This document shows positions 1-11,719 of a stretch of 36,401 nt of DNA, one piece after another (within the stretch, counting starts at the first letter, position 1; the number at the start of each line of letters is the position of its first letter). The stretch is from positions 1 to 36,401 of the forward strand of contig JAAAJB010000358.1 of assembly GCA_016098155.1 (NCBI GenBank), given 5' to 3'. A program made the position numbers and the translations under genes. Origin of the DNA: Actinomortierella ambigua. Its lineage: Eukaryota > Mortierellomycota > Mortierellomycetes > Mortierellales > Mortierellaceae. The notes below the pieces were generated by a model that had not been told where the DNA came from, did no database searches, and was given only the letters and a program-made list of their open reading frames with translations.

Positions 1-1529
1 TGGAGCTTTTTTTTTTTTTGCAAAGTGAAAGAGAGAGAGAGAGAGAGTGGATGAGAATGAGAGAGAAGAGTGAGAGAGAGTGAGACAAAGAATGCTGGGT
101 CGAAGGACGACGCTCAGGAACGTTTGAAAGACAAGAGAACAACGGAAAGGAAGGGGAGAGAGAGAGGAGGAGGGGGGGCGTTGTATGGGATCGAGGATAC
201 AGAGCCTGTCGAGGGAAAAACAAGAAGAGAAGGAAAAAAGAGAGAAGAGGTCCCGGCAATGCTCTTTTATATGGCCGAACAGCGAATATAAAGTGCACAA
301 TGGGCTCGGGCACGTCGTACGAATTTCTCGTGCAGCAGCAGCAGCGTTTTGGGTATGTGTGTTTGTTGATCACAACAGCTGCAGCAGGCAACCCTCAATA
401 ATGTCCGCTGCTGCTACTGCTGGTGACCTGAGAGAGTTTAGTCAACCCACGGCCAATTACAGCGTAAGTTGAAATGAAATAGAGTCGAGTCCAATCGGCA
501 GGGGCCCAGTGCAGTACATCCCCCCCCCTATATCAGCTGGGGCTAGCGCGCCTTATTTTTTTTAGAGTTGGGGGATAGCCTGCCTCTGCATATGCTCCCT
601 TTAGCCCTTGGCATATCGGCAGGGTTGGTTGGTTGGTTAGGTGGGGCCACTCGCTACGTCTCCTACGTAGAATGGGAAGGGGGAATGGGCCCAGCAGCAG
701 AACAACACGAGACTGGTCTACACGACAGCATGTAGTCGATCAACGAACCCTAATCGTAGTCACTAACGATCGAATTTTTTTATAGAAGTGAAACCAGTAA
801 TAATTCGAGCAACACAGCCATGTTGATGCGGAGCCTTCAATACCCACACCCTAGCAGTCCAACAAGCCAAAAGAGTATATTATCTTTTGCACTTAAAAAA
901 CTCGGCTAAAAGCGAGGCAGCAGAGGATGGGACTCGACTTGCGGCAGATTGGAAGGAGTCAGAGAACCTTCTTTGGTTCACGTTACGCTGTTACGCAATC
1001 TGGGTCTCCACTATCGAATTGTCCAATATAGACCTTTTGCCGAAGAATTCACTTTTTTTGTCTGCGACAGTGCAATATAACCCAAGATATGTTCAAGGGG
1101 CATTAGCCGTTTAATGTGCATGCTATGACAGAGGAAAGAGAAAGGAGAGCGAGAGAGAGAGAGAGATAAAGAGATGCAGAGAAGGTGAGGTCGTCGTCCT
1201 GACCCACCTAAAGAGCTACATGCTTCTGGTGTACACAATTGTATTGGCTCTACAATCTAAGAAAAAAAGGTCCGAGGGAGAGACGACGGAGATACAGTAC
1301 GATCCTGTCTGCCCCCCACCCCCCTCTTTTCCCTTCACCGAGAATTGCAATTGATCACAAGAATGGGCTCCTTGGTGTGAGTGAAGGACCCCTCGTGGCC
1401 CACATACAATTGGATTTCATGCACACTGTGCTCATCGTCGTTCAGGTGGTTTGAGCGCAGGTGAGAACAAGCTGACACTAAAAAAAAAAAAAGAGGGTAC
1501 AGAGAGTAAAAGGAGGAGAATTAGGCCTG

Positions 1530-1574
1530 CAGCAGCAGCAGCAGCAGCAGCAGGAGAGAGAGAGAGAGAGAGAC
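1530..1574. repeat. CAG trinucleotide run followed by GA run
   Basis: Eight uninterrupted CAG units (1530-1553) run directly into a GA dinucleotide tract (to about 1574). It is not inside any gene I can support, so the repeat is probably non-coding. Confidence 0.9.
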
Positions 1575-1788
1575 AGAGAGAATAGAAAACTTGCACCACG
1601 GATGACTGCCATCTTGTTGTGGAATCGAACAGGACGGAGATCGCGTACAGAGAAGAATTGAGGCGAGCACCCTAAAAAAGGGGACACGTCCAACTTTTTT
1701 TTTTTTTTTTCGAAACTCCGTGTCGAACCAGTACGCGACCTCAATTGAAACCGCCAGGGGGAACACTGAACTCAAGTCCGCGAGAAAC

Positions 1789-1833
1789 TCCCCTCCCCCT
1801 TCCCTTCCCTTCCCTTCCCTCCCTTCCTTTCCT
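1789..1833. repeat. Polypyrimidine CCCTT-type tandem repeat
   Basis: A pure C/T strand made mostly of repeated CCCTT pentamers, with no purine for about 45 bases. Homopurine-homopyrimidine tracts of this kind can form triplex DNA, but nothing here shows that this one does. Confidence 0.8.
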
Positions 1834-2253
1834 ACGTCTTAATTCGTAGTCAGCCATTCGCTCCTTCATCTTGTGTAATTGGGCTTGCGTAGGTGAGTGA
1901 TGAAAACAATAATTGCTATCCTAACCTGCCAAAGTGGGTTGAACAGACGGTCCGACAAAATTGCAATGGGGAGGGGGGGCACCAATACAGAGGAGCCTTG
2001 GGACATCCAACATGCGGAAGAATGCAAAGGTTCGGCAGTGCTGCCCTAATTAAGCATAACAAAAATCACCGAAATGAGGCCCATCTACTGCGAACAATGT
2101 TCCTCAGAAAAGGGGGGGGGGCACCCTGGGAATAGCCACGAGATATGACATGATGGCATTGACAATATTTTTTTCTATTCAAAAAAACTTTATGATACAG
2201 GAGACTATGCGATATGCGCTGCTCTAGGCGAGCGACTTTGAGACAGAATGACT

Positions 2254-4532
2254 TTACTCCTCCTTGACGATGCTTTCGGCCTCCTTCTTGCCGGCCTTCT
2301 TGGCCTTCTTCTTGTTCGCCTTCTTCTTCTTCTTCTTGTCCTTGCGGGTCGCTGTGACCTCCTCTGGGTCGTCGACCTTGTCTTTAGAGTCCTCATCCTT
2401 GCCCTCCTTGTCTTTGCCATCGGCGTCCTTCTTCTTCTTCTTCTTATCGCCCTCGGCCTCACCTTCTTCATCACTCTCGTCCTTCTTGACAGGGTGAGGG
2501 CCCGGAATACCCTCCAGGGTCATGGCGGGGTCGTGGCTATAGACGCGGAGACCAAGCACCAGCTCCCAGTCCTCCAACTCCTCCTCGTCCTCCTCATCAC
2601 TCTCGTCGTCGCTCTCCCCGCTCTCGGCCTCGTCCACCTCATCGACACCGACAAGAGCCCTGCCCGCGGCGCGGGCCTTGGCCATCTTTTCTGCAATCTC
2701 CTTCTTCTTGGCTGCAAAGAGGGCCTCGTAATTCTTCTCGGCCTCTGTCTTCTCCGTTGCGGTCGGGTCCGGGGTCTTGTCCTTGTCACTCTCGACGACC
2801 TCGGCCTCGCGAACAATCTTGGGCACGATGGTGTACTGGCCGGCCTCGAGCTCGACCTCGCAGCTGACGCTGCGGAACGAGTAAGGGACGGTGACCTTGG
2901 CGCGGCGGACGAGCTTGTGCTTCTCGTCATAGACGTGGAAGGCCAGCTTGTAGGTAAACTCTTGCTTTTGCGCGCCAAAGTAGCGCGTGTCTGGCTGGCA
3001 CATGGCGAGGACGACCCTGGACTGCTTGGTGAGCTCGAGCTTAAACTTGCCAGAGGAGCGGGGCTCGACATGGTAGGGCATCCACGTGGTCGAGGCATGC
3101 CACGAGTCGTCAAAGACGCGGACGCGGTCGATCGTCGTCCAGATCTTGAGAAAGTCGTCGTAGGGCATCCAGAATCGACCGTCGTCCTTGTTGCGCGCAT
3201 TCAGGGTCTCGATGGCCTCGGGCGTCCACTTGTCCGAGTCGTCCGACCAATCGCCGTTCCATTCTACTTCACCCCATGGGTTGCGAAGCTATATACGAAA
3301 TGTGGGAGGGGAAAAAAAATTGAGACCAGCAGAGTTAGAATGCGTGGGGGTGTTCCAACGTCACACAAAAAGTAAAGAGAATAGGAATACATACGTGGAC
3401 AAGGCGTTCGCCCTTGTACTCGACAGCTTCCAGAACCGAGTAGGCGTGGCCAGAGATCAGACCCGTACGAGCCATTGAGCCATCGGTAAAGTTGATGGCG
3501 CAGCCCATGAGGATGTTCTTGTTGACCTGAAGCATCTCTTCCTTCCAGAAACGATCCTTGTTCAGGATATCCGACGTGAAGATCAGGTTGGAGACACCAC
3601 CTGTCAAGTCCTCAATGCCATCGCCCGTCCATCCTCCCTCGAGGGCTTCATAGTCGCCGTGGACCTTGGCATAGGCCTTCTCCAACAGAGGCAGCCAGGT
3701 CTCGCGAGGGTTATGGCACGAGCCAAAGACCAGCTTTGTCTTGTTGGTGATCGGGTTGACCGTGTAAAACAGCTGGTCGTCGACCACGGTCGAGATCCAG
3801 TCACCGTCGCGGAAGAAGATGAAGCCGTAGACACCGACCTCCTCGTTGCGCTTGACGCACACCTGCTCGATCAAACCAGGGATGTTGGACATGACAGCCA
3901 ATGCAGCAACATGCCAGCAGTTACCAACGAGGCCCTGTGGGAAAAAAAAATAAAGCAGAGGAAAAAAAAATGATTTTTTTTTCGCGTGTCAGTCCATATC
4001 ATCTTTGAGCATGAGGTCGCAACAAAAAGTTAGCGATAGAAGTATTAAAGAGCTGAAAGCGGGCACTGTCTATCTCACACACCTGCTTGATATCATCCGG
4101 CGAGGCACCATCCGAAAAGAATAATGGGTTCTTCACCAAGTCACTGACGCGCTTGGCACCATCGACCATGAACATGAACCAAGGCAAGCCGCTCGAGGTA
4201 GCAGAGCTGACGAGACATGAAGCCTTGTCGTTCAACAGATCAAACGTAGAGTCGCGGAAGCGGGTGTTGTTGGCGTAGCATTCCTCGACGATGGCGTCGA
4301 CCTTGGCGATACAGGCATCGATGGCTGCCTGCTTCGATGCCGTGGCTGCCAAAGTGACCGAGGCTTGAACGAGCTCCTTGGCGTGCTGCGATTTCGCGGC
4401 CGAAACCTCGGCTTGCTTCTTCGCCTTGATGGCATCGACAACGGCATCCTTGAGCTTGGTCTTGCGGACAGTGGCATCCTCGGGAGCATCGGCGACAGGC
4501 GCGGAAACGGGGGCTGTAAGTGATGTGGACAT
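2254..4532 (-). CDS. Calpain-like cysteine protease (copy 1)
   Basis: A calpain-family (peptidase C2) cysteine protease, probably cytoplasmic. Three exons on the minus strand: 4532-4083, 3934-3395 and 3288-2254, joined by GT-AG introns of 148 and 106 bp, all phase 0, giving about 674 residues. The catalytic triad is complete: Cys156 in QGLVGNCWH (across the exon 1/2 joint), His313 in SGHAYSV and Asn333 in LRNPWG (start of exon 3). The Cys-His spacing of 157 matches animal calpains. Residues about 370-480 look like the calpain C2-like domain III. The tail has an acidic stretch, a conserved EDWELVLGLRVYSHDP motif and then a very lysine-rich end. No EF-hand domain is visible. The start is the first in-frame ATG, about 90 bp below a TATA-like box. 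A paralogue lies at 9178-11586. The family call is certain; substrates are unknown. Confidence 0.92.
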
Positions 4533-4620
4533 GTTGAAAAAAAAATTCCCACCGGTGAACAGATGAAAAGAAGTAAGGGGGTTGGTTTGAGGAAAAAAAA
4601 AATGAACGTTGTGTGGGTGT

Positions 4621-4628
4621 TATTTATA
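4621..4628 (-). promoter_or_regulatory. TATA box of calpain copy 1
   Basis: TATAAATA on the minus strand, about 90 bp upstream of the ATG at 4532. Position and sequence fit a core promoter element. Confidence 0.55.
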
Positions 4629-4851
4629 CTGACCTTGTCGACGTGTAGAAGGTCGACAAAGTGCTTTGCTCTTGGGCGCAGGGCGAAGTTGGCAAAGTTT
4701 ACTCCAGAAATGTGTTGCAAGGGCTTGATGAGGGCTGGGGGGAGGACAAGAAAGGGCAAAATGTCACTTCAATGTCCTTCTTTCGCTCGGAGGTTCGCTG
4801 AGGGGTTTTCTTCAACTTTTTTTTTTTTCAAAGAAGAAAAAGACAGCCTCA

Positions 4852-4891
4852 AACATGGTCCATAACATGGTCCATAAACATGACCCATGGT
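4852..4891 (-). repeat. Short direct repeats upstream of calpain copy 1
   Basis: Two adjacent copies of AACATGGTCCAT are followed by a third, imperfect copy (AACATGACCCAT). They lie about 320-360 bp upstream of the calpain start, so they could be transcription factor sites. Function is inferred only from position. Confidence 0.5.
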
Positions 4892-5158
4892 TATTTTCAC
4901 CTTTTTCAGTTTCCTTGATGGTGGCACTGCTGAGAAGAGATTTTTTTTCACAAACAGGGGTGAGAGAGAAGAGGTCGCATGGCGACACTTTCCCGAACAA
5001 GGAAAAAAAAGATGAAAATTGGGTTGTGGGCTAAGTACATGACCATCCAAGAATAAGGTTATCTCCCAGGCGCTGCTCTCGCCTCCTCTTTTTCTTGTTG
5101 ACAAACGATGCCGCGGTGATTTAGGCTTCACATCGAATAGCGCAGAAAAGAATCGACG

Positions 5159-5160
<2 letters not shown>

Positions 5161-5199
<39 letters not shown>
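5161..5199. repeat. GA dinucleotide microsatellite
   Basis: About 19 uninterrupted GA units in the spacer upstream of both calpain copy 1 and the kelch gene. Confidence 0.95.
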
Positions 5200-5201
<2 letters not shown>

Positions 5202-5330
5202 CATAGCCAGTTTCCCTCTCCGATTTGTTCGTGTCCATTTCACAGTTGGCTCCCAAGCCCTCACATGATGGGTGCGTAGCAAAAAAGGGCAAAGCCCAGC
5301 CAGAACAGGGCCAGCAATAAGATTGAGATT

Positions 5331-5347
5331 GTGTGTGTGTGTGTGTG

Positions 5348-5398
<51 letters not shown>
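5331..5398. repeat. Compound GT/GA microsatellite
   Basis: About nine GT units (5331-5349) run directly into about 24 GA units (5351-5398). This is the longest simple repeat in the window and is likely length-variable between isolates. Confidence 0.95.
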
Positions 5399-5403
<5 letters not shown>

Positions 5404-6680
5404 GGAGAGAGAGCAGGAAGGTGGATAGCCAGCTTTCGCGATTCGGCTTTTCGGCTTTCTACTCAGGACGCGTTGCGCACGCCCTACGTGCTACATAAAC
5501 TCGTTCTTGGTATCATAGTCGTGTTCTACGACAGAGTTTCGTTGACCATGAGTACGATTGTTGGTCATGCACAGTGAAGTCAATTTATTTACTTCAGCCT
5601 TTCCCACAACTTTTTTTTTTTTTTTTTTGCCAAGAACAAGAGACGAATGACCATTGCTTTCCTGACTACTCATCATAAACTCTCGTTGTTGACCATGTCG
5701 AATACAAGAGCAATCTTTGGAGCTTTGGACAATCGAACGAACCGTGAGGGCATTTTCAATGCATTGACAGTCGGTCCTTCGAGGCAGATCTCCCGAAACT
5801 CATGCGTCCACTGCAACAACGTGGCACACGCTTGGTTACGCACTGATCTCAGGACGTATACATCCACATGCCCATCTATCCATCCATCCACTCGGCCGTG
5901 GGTGGTCCAAAGATAATACCGCTCTTAGAATAACCCAGTCCTGTTGGCACCAGGAACAGAGGGCACGGTCTCTGAATTGTGGCTCTCGTTTATGCAGACA
6001 TAGGCTCACCATCCTCAACTAGACTATCTGCACCAAGAACCGATGGCTCGCCTTCGACCGACTCGACCACAGTGAAAAAGGTACAGAGAGAGGCACAGCA
6101 CATGACACTTTTAGGCCCATGGCAAACCGAGGACATGATTCAATCTCGAGTTTAGAGGGAGTTGCCACTCAATACGAGTCCGAAAAGGGGTCATAACAGA
6201 TATTCTTCCTAGTTTGCCATCGTTCGATTCTTTGGACGGCAGCTCTCTCAGTTATAAACGAGAACACTAGTATAAAGTTTTCCGGCGAAGGTGTTTGCTT
6301 CTGACGCGAAAAACGCTATGTGAGGATGAGGTTGTGTGACGAGGAGGGGGAGAGAGGTTTCTGCGATCTGGCATAGGGGAACATGAATCTTTCTCCGCGG
6401 CAGTGCAAATGTTAGGTAGGTTTCAGGCGTGCACGGTAGGGTGCGTAGTGACCAAATACTTGAAGCAGGTACACTGAAAGAGAGACAAGTAGAGAGAGAG
6501 AAAGTGTCGCGTCGCGTCTGTTATTAAGATTGTGGTTACTCCACTGTCTCCGTCTCCCTCTCCCGCGTCTTTTTGCGGCTAGACTATCCGTGCAAAGACA
6601 TACCTTTGCAGGTGTTACAGTACTTCCCCGGCCGGTCACCCAAAAGTGATTCCCAATACAATAGACTATCACAATGACCT

Positions 6681-6701
6681 GTTGTTGTTGTTGTTGTTGT
6701 T
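6681..6701. repeat. GTT trinucleotide run
   Basis: Seven GTT units in non-coding sequence upstream of the kelch gene. Confidence 0.9.
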
Positions 6702-7108
6702 GTGAGCTTGGGTCTGAACACTCTAAGCAAACGTGGGTGGGTGCGCTGGGTGCTCTCATGTATTCTCGAAACGAAGGTAAATTTTGGTACGACATTAGAT
6801 CTTTGGCCATTGGCTCCTTCTAGGGGGATTTTTGCCCGGGCCCATACATTATGCACCCATCCCTCCTCTGCATGATACAAAATAACACCGAAGTACCTTG
6901 CTCTGCCGCATCCTGGATGGGTACTTTGTTGGGGTCTTCCCGCAAAAAACAAACAAAGAATGGGCCCATCATGACGAGATGAAATGCATGCATTTCTCTC
7001 TTTGATTCATTCCACCTCTCCCTCCCTCAACCTCCCCTTCTTCCGTCCTCCTTTGTATTGTTTTTTTGTCTCGCCTACATCCAAACAGCTTGCGAGTTTT
7101 ATAAAACA

Positions 7109-8873
7109 ATGCATGGTCAACTCTACTTTACTACGTTGCTGTTCCTAGCAGCGATGGCCACGACGACCGCACAGCAGCCAACAGCCCCTGCCCCTGCTGC
7201 TGAAGTTGGCTATGCAAAGGCAAGGGGCAAATTCTACGTCTACGGTGGCCGCACAGGCCCAGCTGCCAATGCTGTCACAGGTCAATTCTTTGAGTTGGAC
7301 CTCACGAAGCCTTGGAAGGCCGATGCACCAGCGTGGTCGCAGCTACCAGCCGGTCCCAAAAAAACACGCGTCTTCATGGCCATGTCAACGGATGGCAAGA
7401 AACTGATAGTCAATGCGGTGGACGACTGTAGTGCGACCCATTACTCGGGCGCCACCAAGACCTGGACGGTCCAGGAAGGTAGTCCTTGGCGATGCCTTTC
7501 ACGGATGGACCCGTTCCTGGTGACGGTAGAACCCACCAATACCGCCATCTTTGTCGAGTCGGACGATACCATGGGCAACACTTGGTATACGGATTACCAG
7601 TTTCCCAACGACATGAGCACCGGCTCGTGGCAGATCCCACCATTCGGCGGCATGGGTGGAGTGGACTATCTACCGTCGAGAGGCCATTACAAGGCTGGGT
7701 GGTCAAAACAACTGGCAAGTATCGTGGTCTATGGTGGCCTTAGCATTCCCAGCACTGCCTCTATCAACCAATGGGTGTCGCTTTTTGATCCCAAATCAAA
7801 ACAATGGAAGACGCTGGTAAGAGATGAAAGATGAAATGAACCGTTGGCTCACCCAAAACAGAACAGCAAGAAGGGTCCATTGTGCAATGTGGTTTTATCA
7901 TTCTTTTGATTGTTCAAAACGAACGACCGACGTTTTTATCTTGCTCACCTCACCTCACCTTACCCTACCTGCCCCTGTCATCCCCTCCATCATGGACGGG
8001 TAATAGAAAACAACTGGTGCCAACGAAAAGACAAGTGTAGACCATTGCGTCGCCGTTAGTAAGTGTTTATTTTTTTTCTCGCTAACACTTTGCAACCTAC
8101 ATGCATCATTTAAAGACAAAAACCTCGCGATACTCATCACATTTTTACCCCATCCCTCGTGCTGCACTGTTTTTTTTCTTCTTCATGAATAGCCGATGGT
8201 GGAAAAAGACTCTTTTCGTACGGAGGCCGTGTTGCAGGAACGGGGCCATACCGGTCGACACTCTACATTCTAGACCTGACGACAGGAGTTTGGACCGAAG
8301 GTGCTAATAGCGGTAAACCTCGTGGTGCAGCTGCCTGTGTTGCTACCAACGATCATTTTATCGTCTGGGGAGGTAAGAGTGCGAGAAACATAAAATTGAT
8401 GCTACCTGACATTTCATATGTACCTCTTATTTTTCTTTTTTGGCTCTGACAATCTCATTGAATATATCCCCATCTTTTCTTCATGATCACAATTTATTCC
8501 CCCCCCCCCCACCCCTCTCCTCTTCTCTAACAACAAACAAGGTATGGACAAGGATGGAAATGTAGCCGACGCGGGCAAGCCTTCGGCGCCAGTCATGATC
8601 TACCAGATTGCTCAGGACAAATGGGTCACAGACTTTGACAAGCCGTCTACCCCGCCCTCTTCCGATGATGGTTCTGGGGAGTCCTCCTCCGATGAGGAAC
8701 CCGACTCTCCAACGTCCAACAAATCCTCTTCGTCTTCTTCCAACGTTGGAGGCGTTGTCGGCGGCGTCTTTGGCGCCCTGGCCGTGATCGGAGCAGCCCT
8801 TGGGTTCTTTTGGTGGAGGCGCAAGCAGCAGCGAAAAATCAGCAGCGACAAGTATTGGTATGGCAACTATTGA
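7109..8873 (+). CDS. Kelch-repeat type I membrane protein
   Basis: A predicted cell-surface protein with a kelch/galactose-oxidase-like beta-propeller ectodomain and one membrane span; ligand and role are unknown. Four exons: 7109-7816, 8007-8058, 8193-8372 and 8542-8873, with consistent phases and GT-AG introns, giving 423 residues. The start at 7109 exposes a signal peptide (MHGQLYFTTLLFLAAMATTT); an in-frame ATG 17 codons upstream would spoil it. Kelch blades show as KFYVYGGRTG near the N-terminus, then VVYGG, then LFSYGGRVAGTG and FIVWGG across exons 3 and 4. After a Ser/Pro/Asp-rich stalk comes a Gly/Ala/Val transmembrane helix at about 382-405, followed by a basic stop-transfer stretch (RRKQQRK) and a short cytoplasmic tail. 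The 52-nt second exon is essential to keep frame and supplies a kelch segment (DHCVAV). The gene sits between two calpains transcribed the other way. Confidence 0.85.
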
Positions 8874-9177
8874 GACAGCCTCTTGCTGTAGTTTTTTTTC
8901 CCTATCACCTTTATGTACGCCAGATGGTTCGCAAAACTTTCATTTAGATACATATAATATATATACGTGTCAATCATTGCACGTAAAACGCGATGGTATG
9001 GATGCCGTATTTTCGTGCTTTCAGTGGGTGCGGAGCAAATTTTTTATCTGCGATAAAAGGGTGATTGTTCTTCTTTTTTTTTTGGCTAGCAAACATTTAA
9101 TGTACATTTTGTTTTATCTTCCAGCGGACTACATTGTAGAGAAAGCCTGGAACATTGTGCAGAGCGCGACTCGCTTC
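8874..9177. other. Convergent 3' region of kelch and calpain copy 2
   Basis: These 304 bp separate two stop codons facing each other. The sequence is AT-rich with poly-T runs and presumably holds both 3' untranslated regions. I see no clean AATAAA on either strand. Confidence 0.5.
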
Positions 9178-11586
9178 TTATTCCTCGCGCTCGTCTTCGT
9201 CCTCGTATTCCTCCTCATCATCGTCATAATAGTTGCCATTGAGTGCGGCCGTGACCCGTTCAGGGTCGTCCTCACCTTCCTCGTCCTCCCAGTACTCGTC
9301 ATCCTCGGCACCTTCTTCCCAAGGATGGGGTCCGGCAATGCCCTCCAGGCTGAGCGAAGGGTCATGGCTGTAGATGCGAAGACCCAGCATGATCTGCCAG
9401 TCCTCAAACCCAATCTCACCCTCCTCTTCATCGCCCTCGTCCTCGCTGTTGTCCTCCTCGTCAATCGCCTCCGTGCCAATGACCAGCTTCTTGCCCATCG
9501 TCCGGACAAGAGCCATCTCGCGCACCTGCTTGGCCTTGCGCTGCGCAAACATGATGGCCGGCTTGGTCACCTGCTTGGCCTCCTCCTCGACAACGACGCC
9601 GGTCGGCAGCTGGGTGGAGGGTGTGGCGGCGTTCTCGGCCGCGTCATCCTCGCCCTCGCCTTCCTCCTTCAAGCCGGTCGGCTTGCGGACCACCTGAGGA
9701 TGCAGGACATAATTGCCTGCAGGCAGGTCGAGTTCGCAGCTGACGCTGCGGTAGGAGAAGGGCACGGTGACCTTGGCGCGCTTGATCATGTTGTGGTCCT
9801 CGTCTCGGAGATGGAAGGCGAGCTCGTAGGTATAGTCCTGGAGGAAGGCGCCGTAGTAGCGGTCGTCGGGCTGCGAGAGGACGATGACGCACTTGCTGTC
9901 GCGGTTGAGCTCGATATGGAAGCGGCCGCTCGATTTGGGCTCGACGTTGTAAGGGATCCACGAGTTGGCGACGCTCCAGCGGGCGTCAAAGACACGGCAC
10001 CGACCTAGCGTGGTCCAGATGCGCAAAAAGTCCTTGTACGACATCCAAAACTTGCCGTCGTCCTTGTTGTGTGCGTTCAGCTCCTCAATCGCCTCGGGCG
10101 TCCACTTGTCAGAGTCGTCCGACCAATCACCCTTCCACTCGACGGCACCCCAGGGGTTGCGAATCTACCCATCAAGAGTCATTTGAAGTGTGAGTTTTTT
10201 TTTGCCATTTCTGTTTGCTATATGCCATGCAAGGAAAAAAAATAACGACATATCACATGGTTGAATGCACTGGAGCAAGTTGGACATACATGGACAAGGC
10301 GTTCGCCCTCGTACTCGACAGCCTCGAGGACCGAGTAGGCATGGCCATTGATGAGACCACAGTCGGCGTTGTACATGTCGGTGTAGCTGATCGAGCAGCC
10401 CATGAGGATGGACTTGTTGACCTGCAGCATCTCCTCCTCCCAGAACTGGTCGGTGTCGAGGATGTCTGATGTGTACATGAGGGTCGAGACACCACCGGTG
10501 AGATCCTCGACACCGAGGGCGAAGAAGCCCCCGACAATGGCTTCGTAGTCACCGTGGATCTTGGCAAAGGCCTTTTCGATCAGTGGCAGCCAGGTTTCGT
10601 TCTCGTTCTCGCACTTTGCAAAGAAGAGCTGAGCCTTGCCCGTCTCCTCGTCGACACAGTACAGGAATTGGTCATCGACCACGGTCGAGATCCAGTCACC
10701 GTCGCGGAAGAAGATGAAGCCGTACACACCAATCTCCTCGTCGCGCTTCACACACAGCTGCTCCAGCAGGCCGGGGATGTTGGCAATGTTGGCCAAGCTG
10801 GACAGGATCCAGCAGTCGCCGGCGCTACCCTAGTAACATGGATTGGTGGAGCAATCAAGTTGAGGTTTAGTTTTCTTTTTTTCTCCAACAGTGGGGGTGG
10901 AAGGGAAAAGGGGGGTACAGAAGGACAGGGAGGATTGAGGATAGAGCTGCCCAGACCGTTCGGTTGCCCCTGGCCTCAAGGAGGAGGGGCATGAATTTCC
11001 TTATTGTCCACTCCCCCTTTTTCTTTTTTCCCTTCAAGTTTTTCCACGCTCCATCTCATTTTGGGTGCATGAAATCTCCCTCCTCTCTTTTCACACAACA
11101 TCCAGCAAAAATCACACATCTGGCAGAAATAAAAATAAGAAAAAGGGGAAGAGGGAAAGAGGGAAAGAGGGAAAGAGGGAAAGAGGGAAAGAGGAGGCAC
11201 TGTACCTGTTGGACATCGTCGGGGCTCACGCCGTCAACAAAGAACTTTGCGTTCGGGTATAGTTCCGTGATGCGACGGACGCCCTTGACCTTGGACATGT
11301 CAAAGCCATCGCCGACGATCAAGGACGAGTACAGACAGAACTGGCGGTCGTTACGCAGGTCAAACGTCGCGTCGCGGAATTTCGTGTTGCTCGCACGGCA
11401 CTCACGAACGATCGTGTCCACCTTGGCAATACACGCCTCGATCGCAGCCTGCTTCGACGCCGTCGCGGCAAGCGTCACCGAGTGCTTCACAGGCTTCTTG
11501 TGCGTGCTGCGCTTGCCGCCGTGGCCTTTGGTCTGCTTGGTCTCGGCAGAAGGAGTGTTGTTCTTCTTCTTAAAGAGGCGGGGCAT
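9178..11586 (-). CDS. Calpain-like cysteine protease (copy 2)
   Basis: A paralogue of the calpain at 2254-4532 with the same three-exon layout: 11586-11206, 10829-10290 and 10164-9178, phase-0 GT-AG introns of 376 and 125 bp, about 635 residues. Exon 2 is exactly 540 nt in both genes. The triad is intact: Cys133 in GSAGDCW, His290 in NGHAYSV, Asn310 in IRNPWG. A C2-like domain III follows (PYNVEPKSSGRFHIEL and later residues). The motif EDWQIMLGLRIYSHDP is shared with copy 1. The ends differ: this N-terminus is short and basic (KKKN, KGHGGKRSTHKK), and the C-terminus is strongly acidic, not lysine-rich. Intron 1 carries a GGGAAAGA tandem repeat. Tandem duplication with separation by the kelch gene is inferred. 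Confidence 0.92.
11153..11192. repeat. GGGAAAGA octamer tandem repeat in calpain copy 2 intron 1
   Basis: Five exact 8-bp units lie inside the first intron of calpain copy 2, next to the splice donor at 11205. On the transcribed strand this is a pure pyrimidine tract. Confidence 0.9.
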
Positions 11587-11711
11587 GATTTGTATTTGGG
11601 TAGTGGGGGAGGGAGGGTAGGAGAATGAATACTACAACAGTAAAAAGGGTGGGCAAGAAATAAAAAGGGTGATGAAGCAAAGAAACAAAAAATACTGGCA
11701 AGGCCACAGGG

Positions 11712-11719
11712 TTTAAATA
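11712..11719 (-). promoter_or_regulatory. TATA-like box of calpain copy 2
   Basis: TATTTAAA on the minus strand, about 126 bp upstream of the ATG at 11586. It is a weaker match than the copy 1 box but comparably placed. Confidence 0.35.

Larger units (their letters stand above)
1..2253. other. Intergenic spacer rich in simple repeats
   Basis: I see no supportable gene here. The stretch is dominated by GA tracts (around 30-90, 1149-1166, 1554-1574), a CAG run, a pyrimidine tract of CCCTT units and poly-T or poly-A runs. Short open frames exist but have no recognisable motif or splice continuity and mostly translate the simple repeats. The last 140 bases before 2254 are presumably the 3' untranslated region of the minus-strand calpain gene. 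Confidence 0.6.
4900..7108. other. Intergenic region between calpain copy 1 and the kelch gene
   Basis: No gene can be supported in these 2.2 kb. The two flanking genes diverge from this region, so it should hold both upstream regions. It contains GA and GT microsatellites (5161-5199, 5331-5398), a poly-T run near 5611-5628, a CATC repeat near 5875-5892 and a GTT run at 6681-6701. Short frames on both strands lack family motifs. Confidence 0.55.

Noticed and set aside
2248..3375. Long plus-strand frame (375 codons), Leu/Val-rich
   Set aside because: It is the antisense of calpain exon 3; the hydrophobic composition mirrors the Glu/Lys codons of the real gene.
8800..10008. Long plus-strand frame (402 codons)
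   Set aside because: It overlaps the kelch 3' end and the antisense of calpain copy 2 exon 3, which has clear catalytic and domain motifs.
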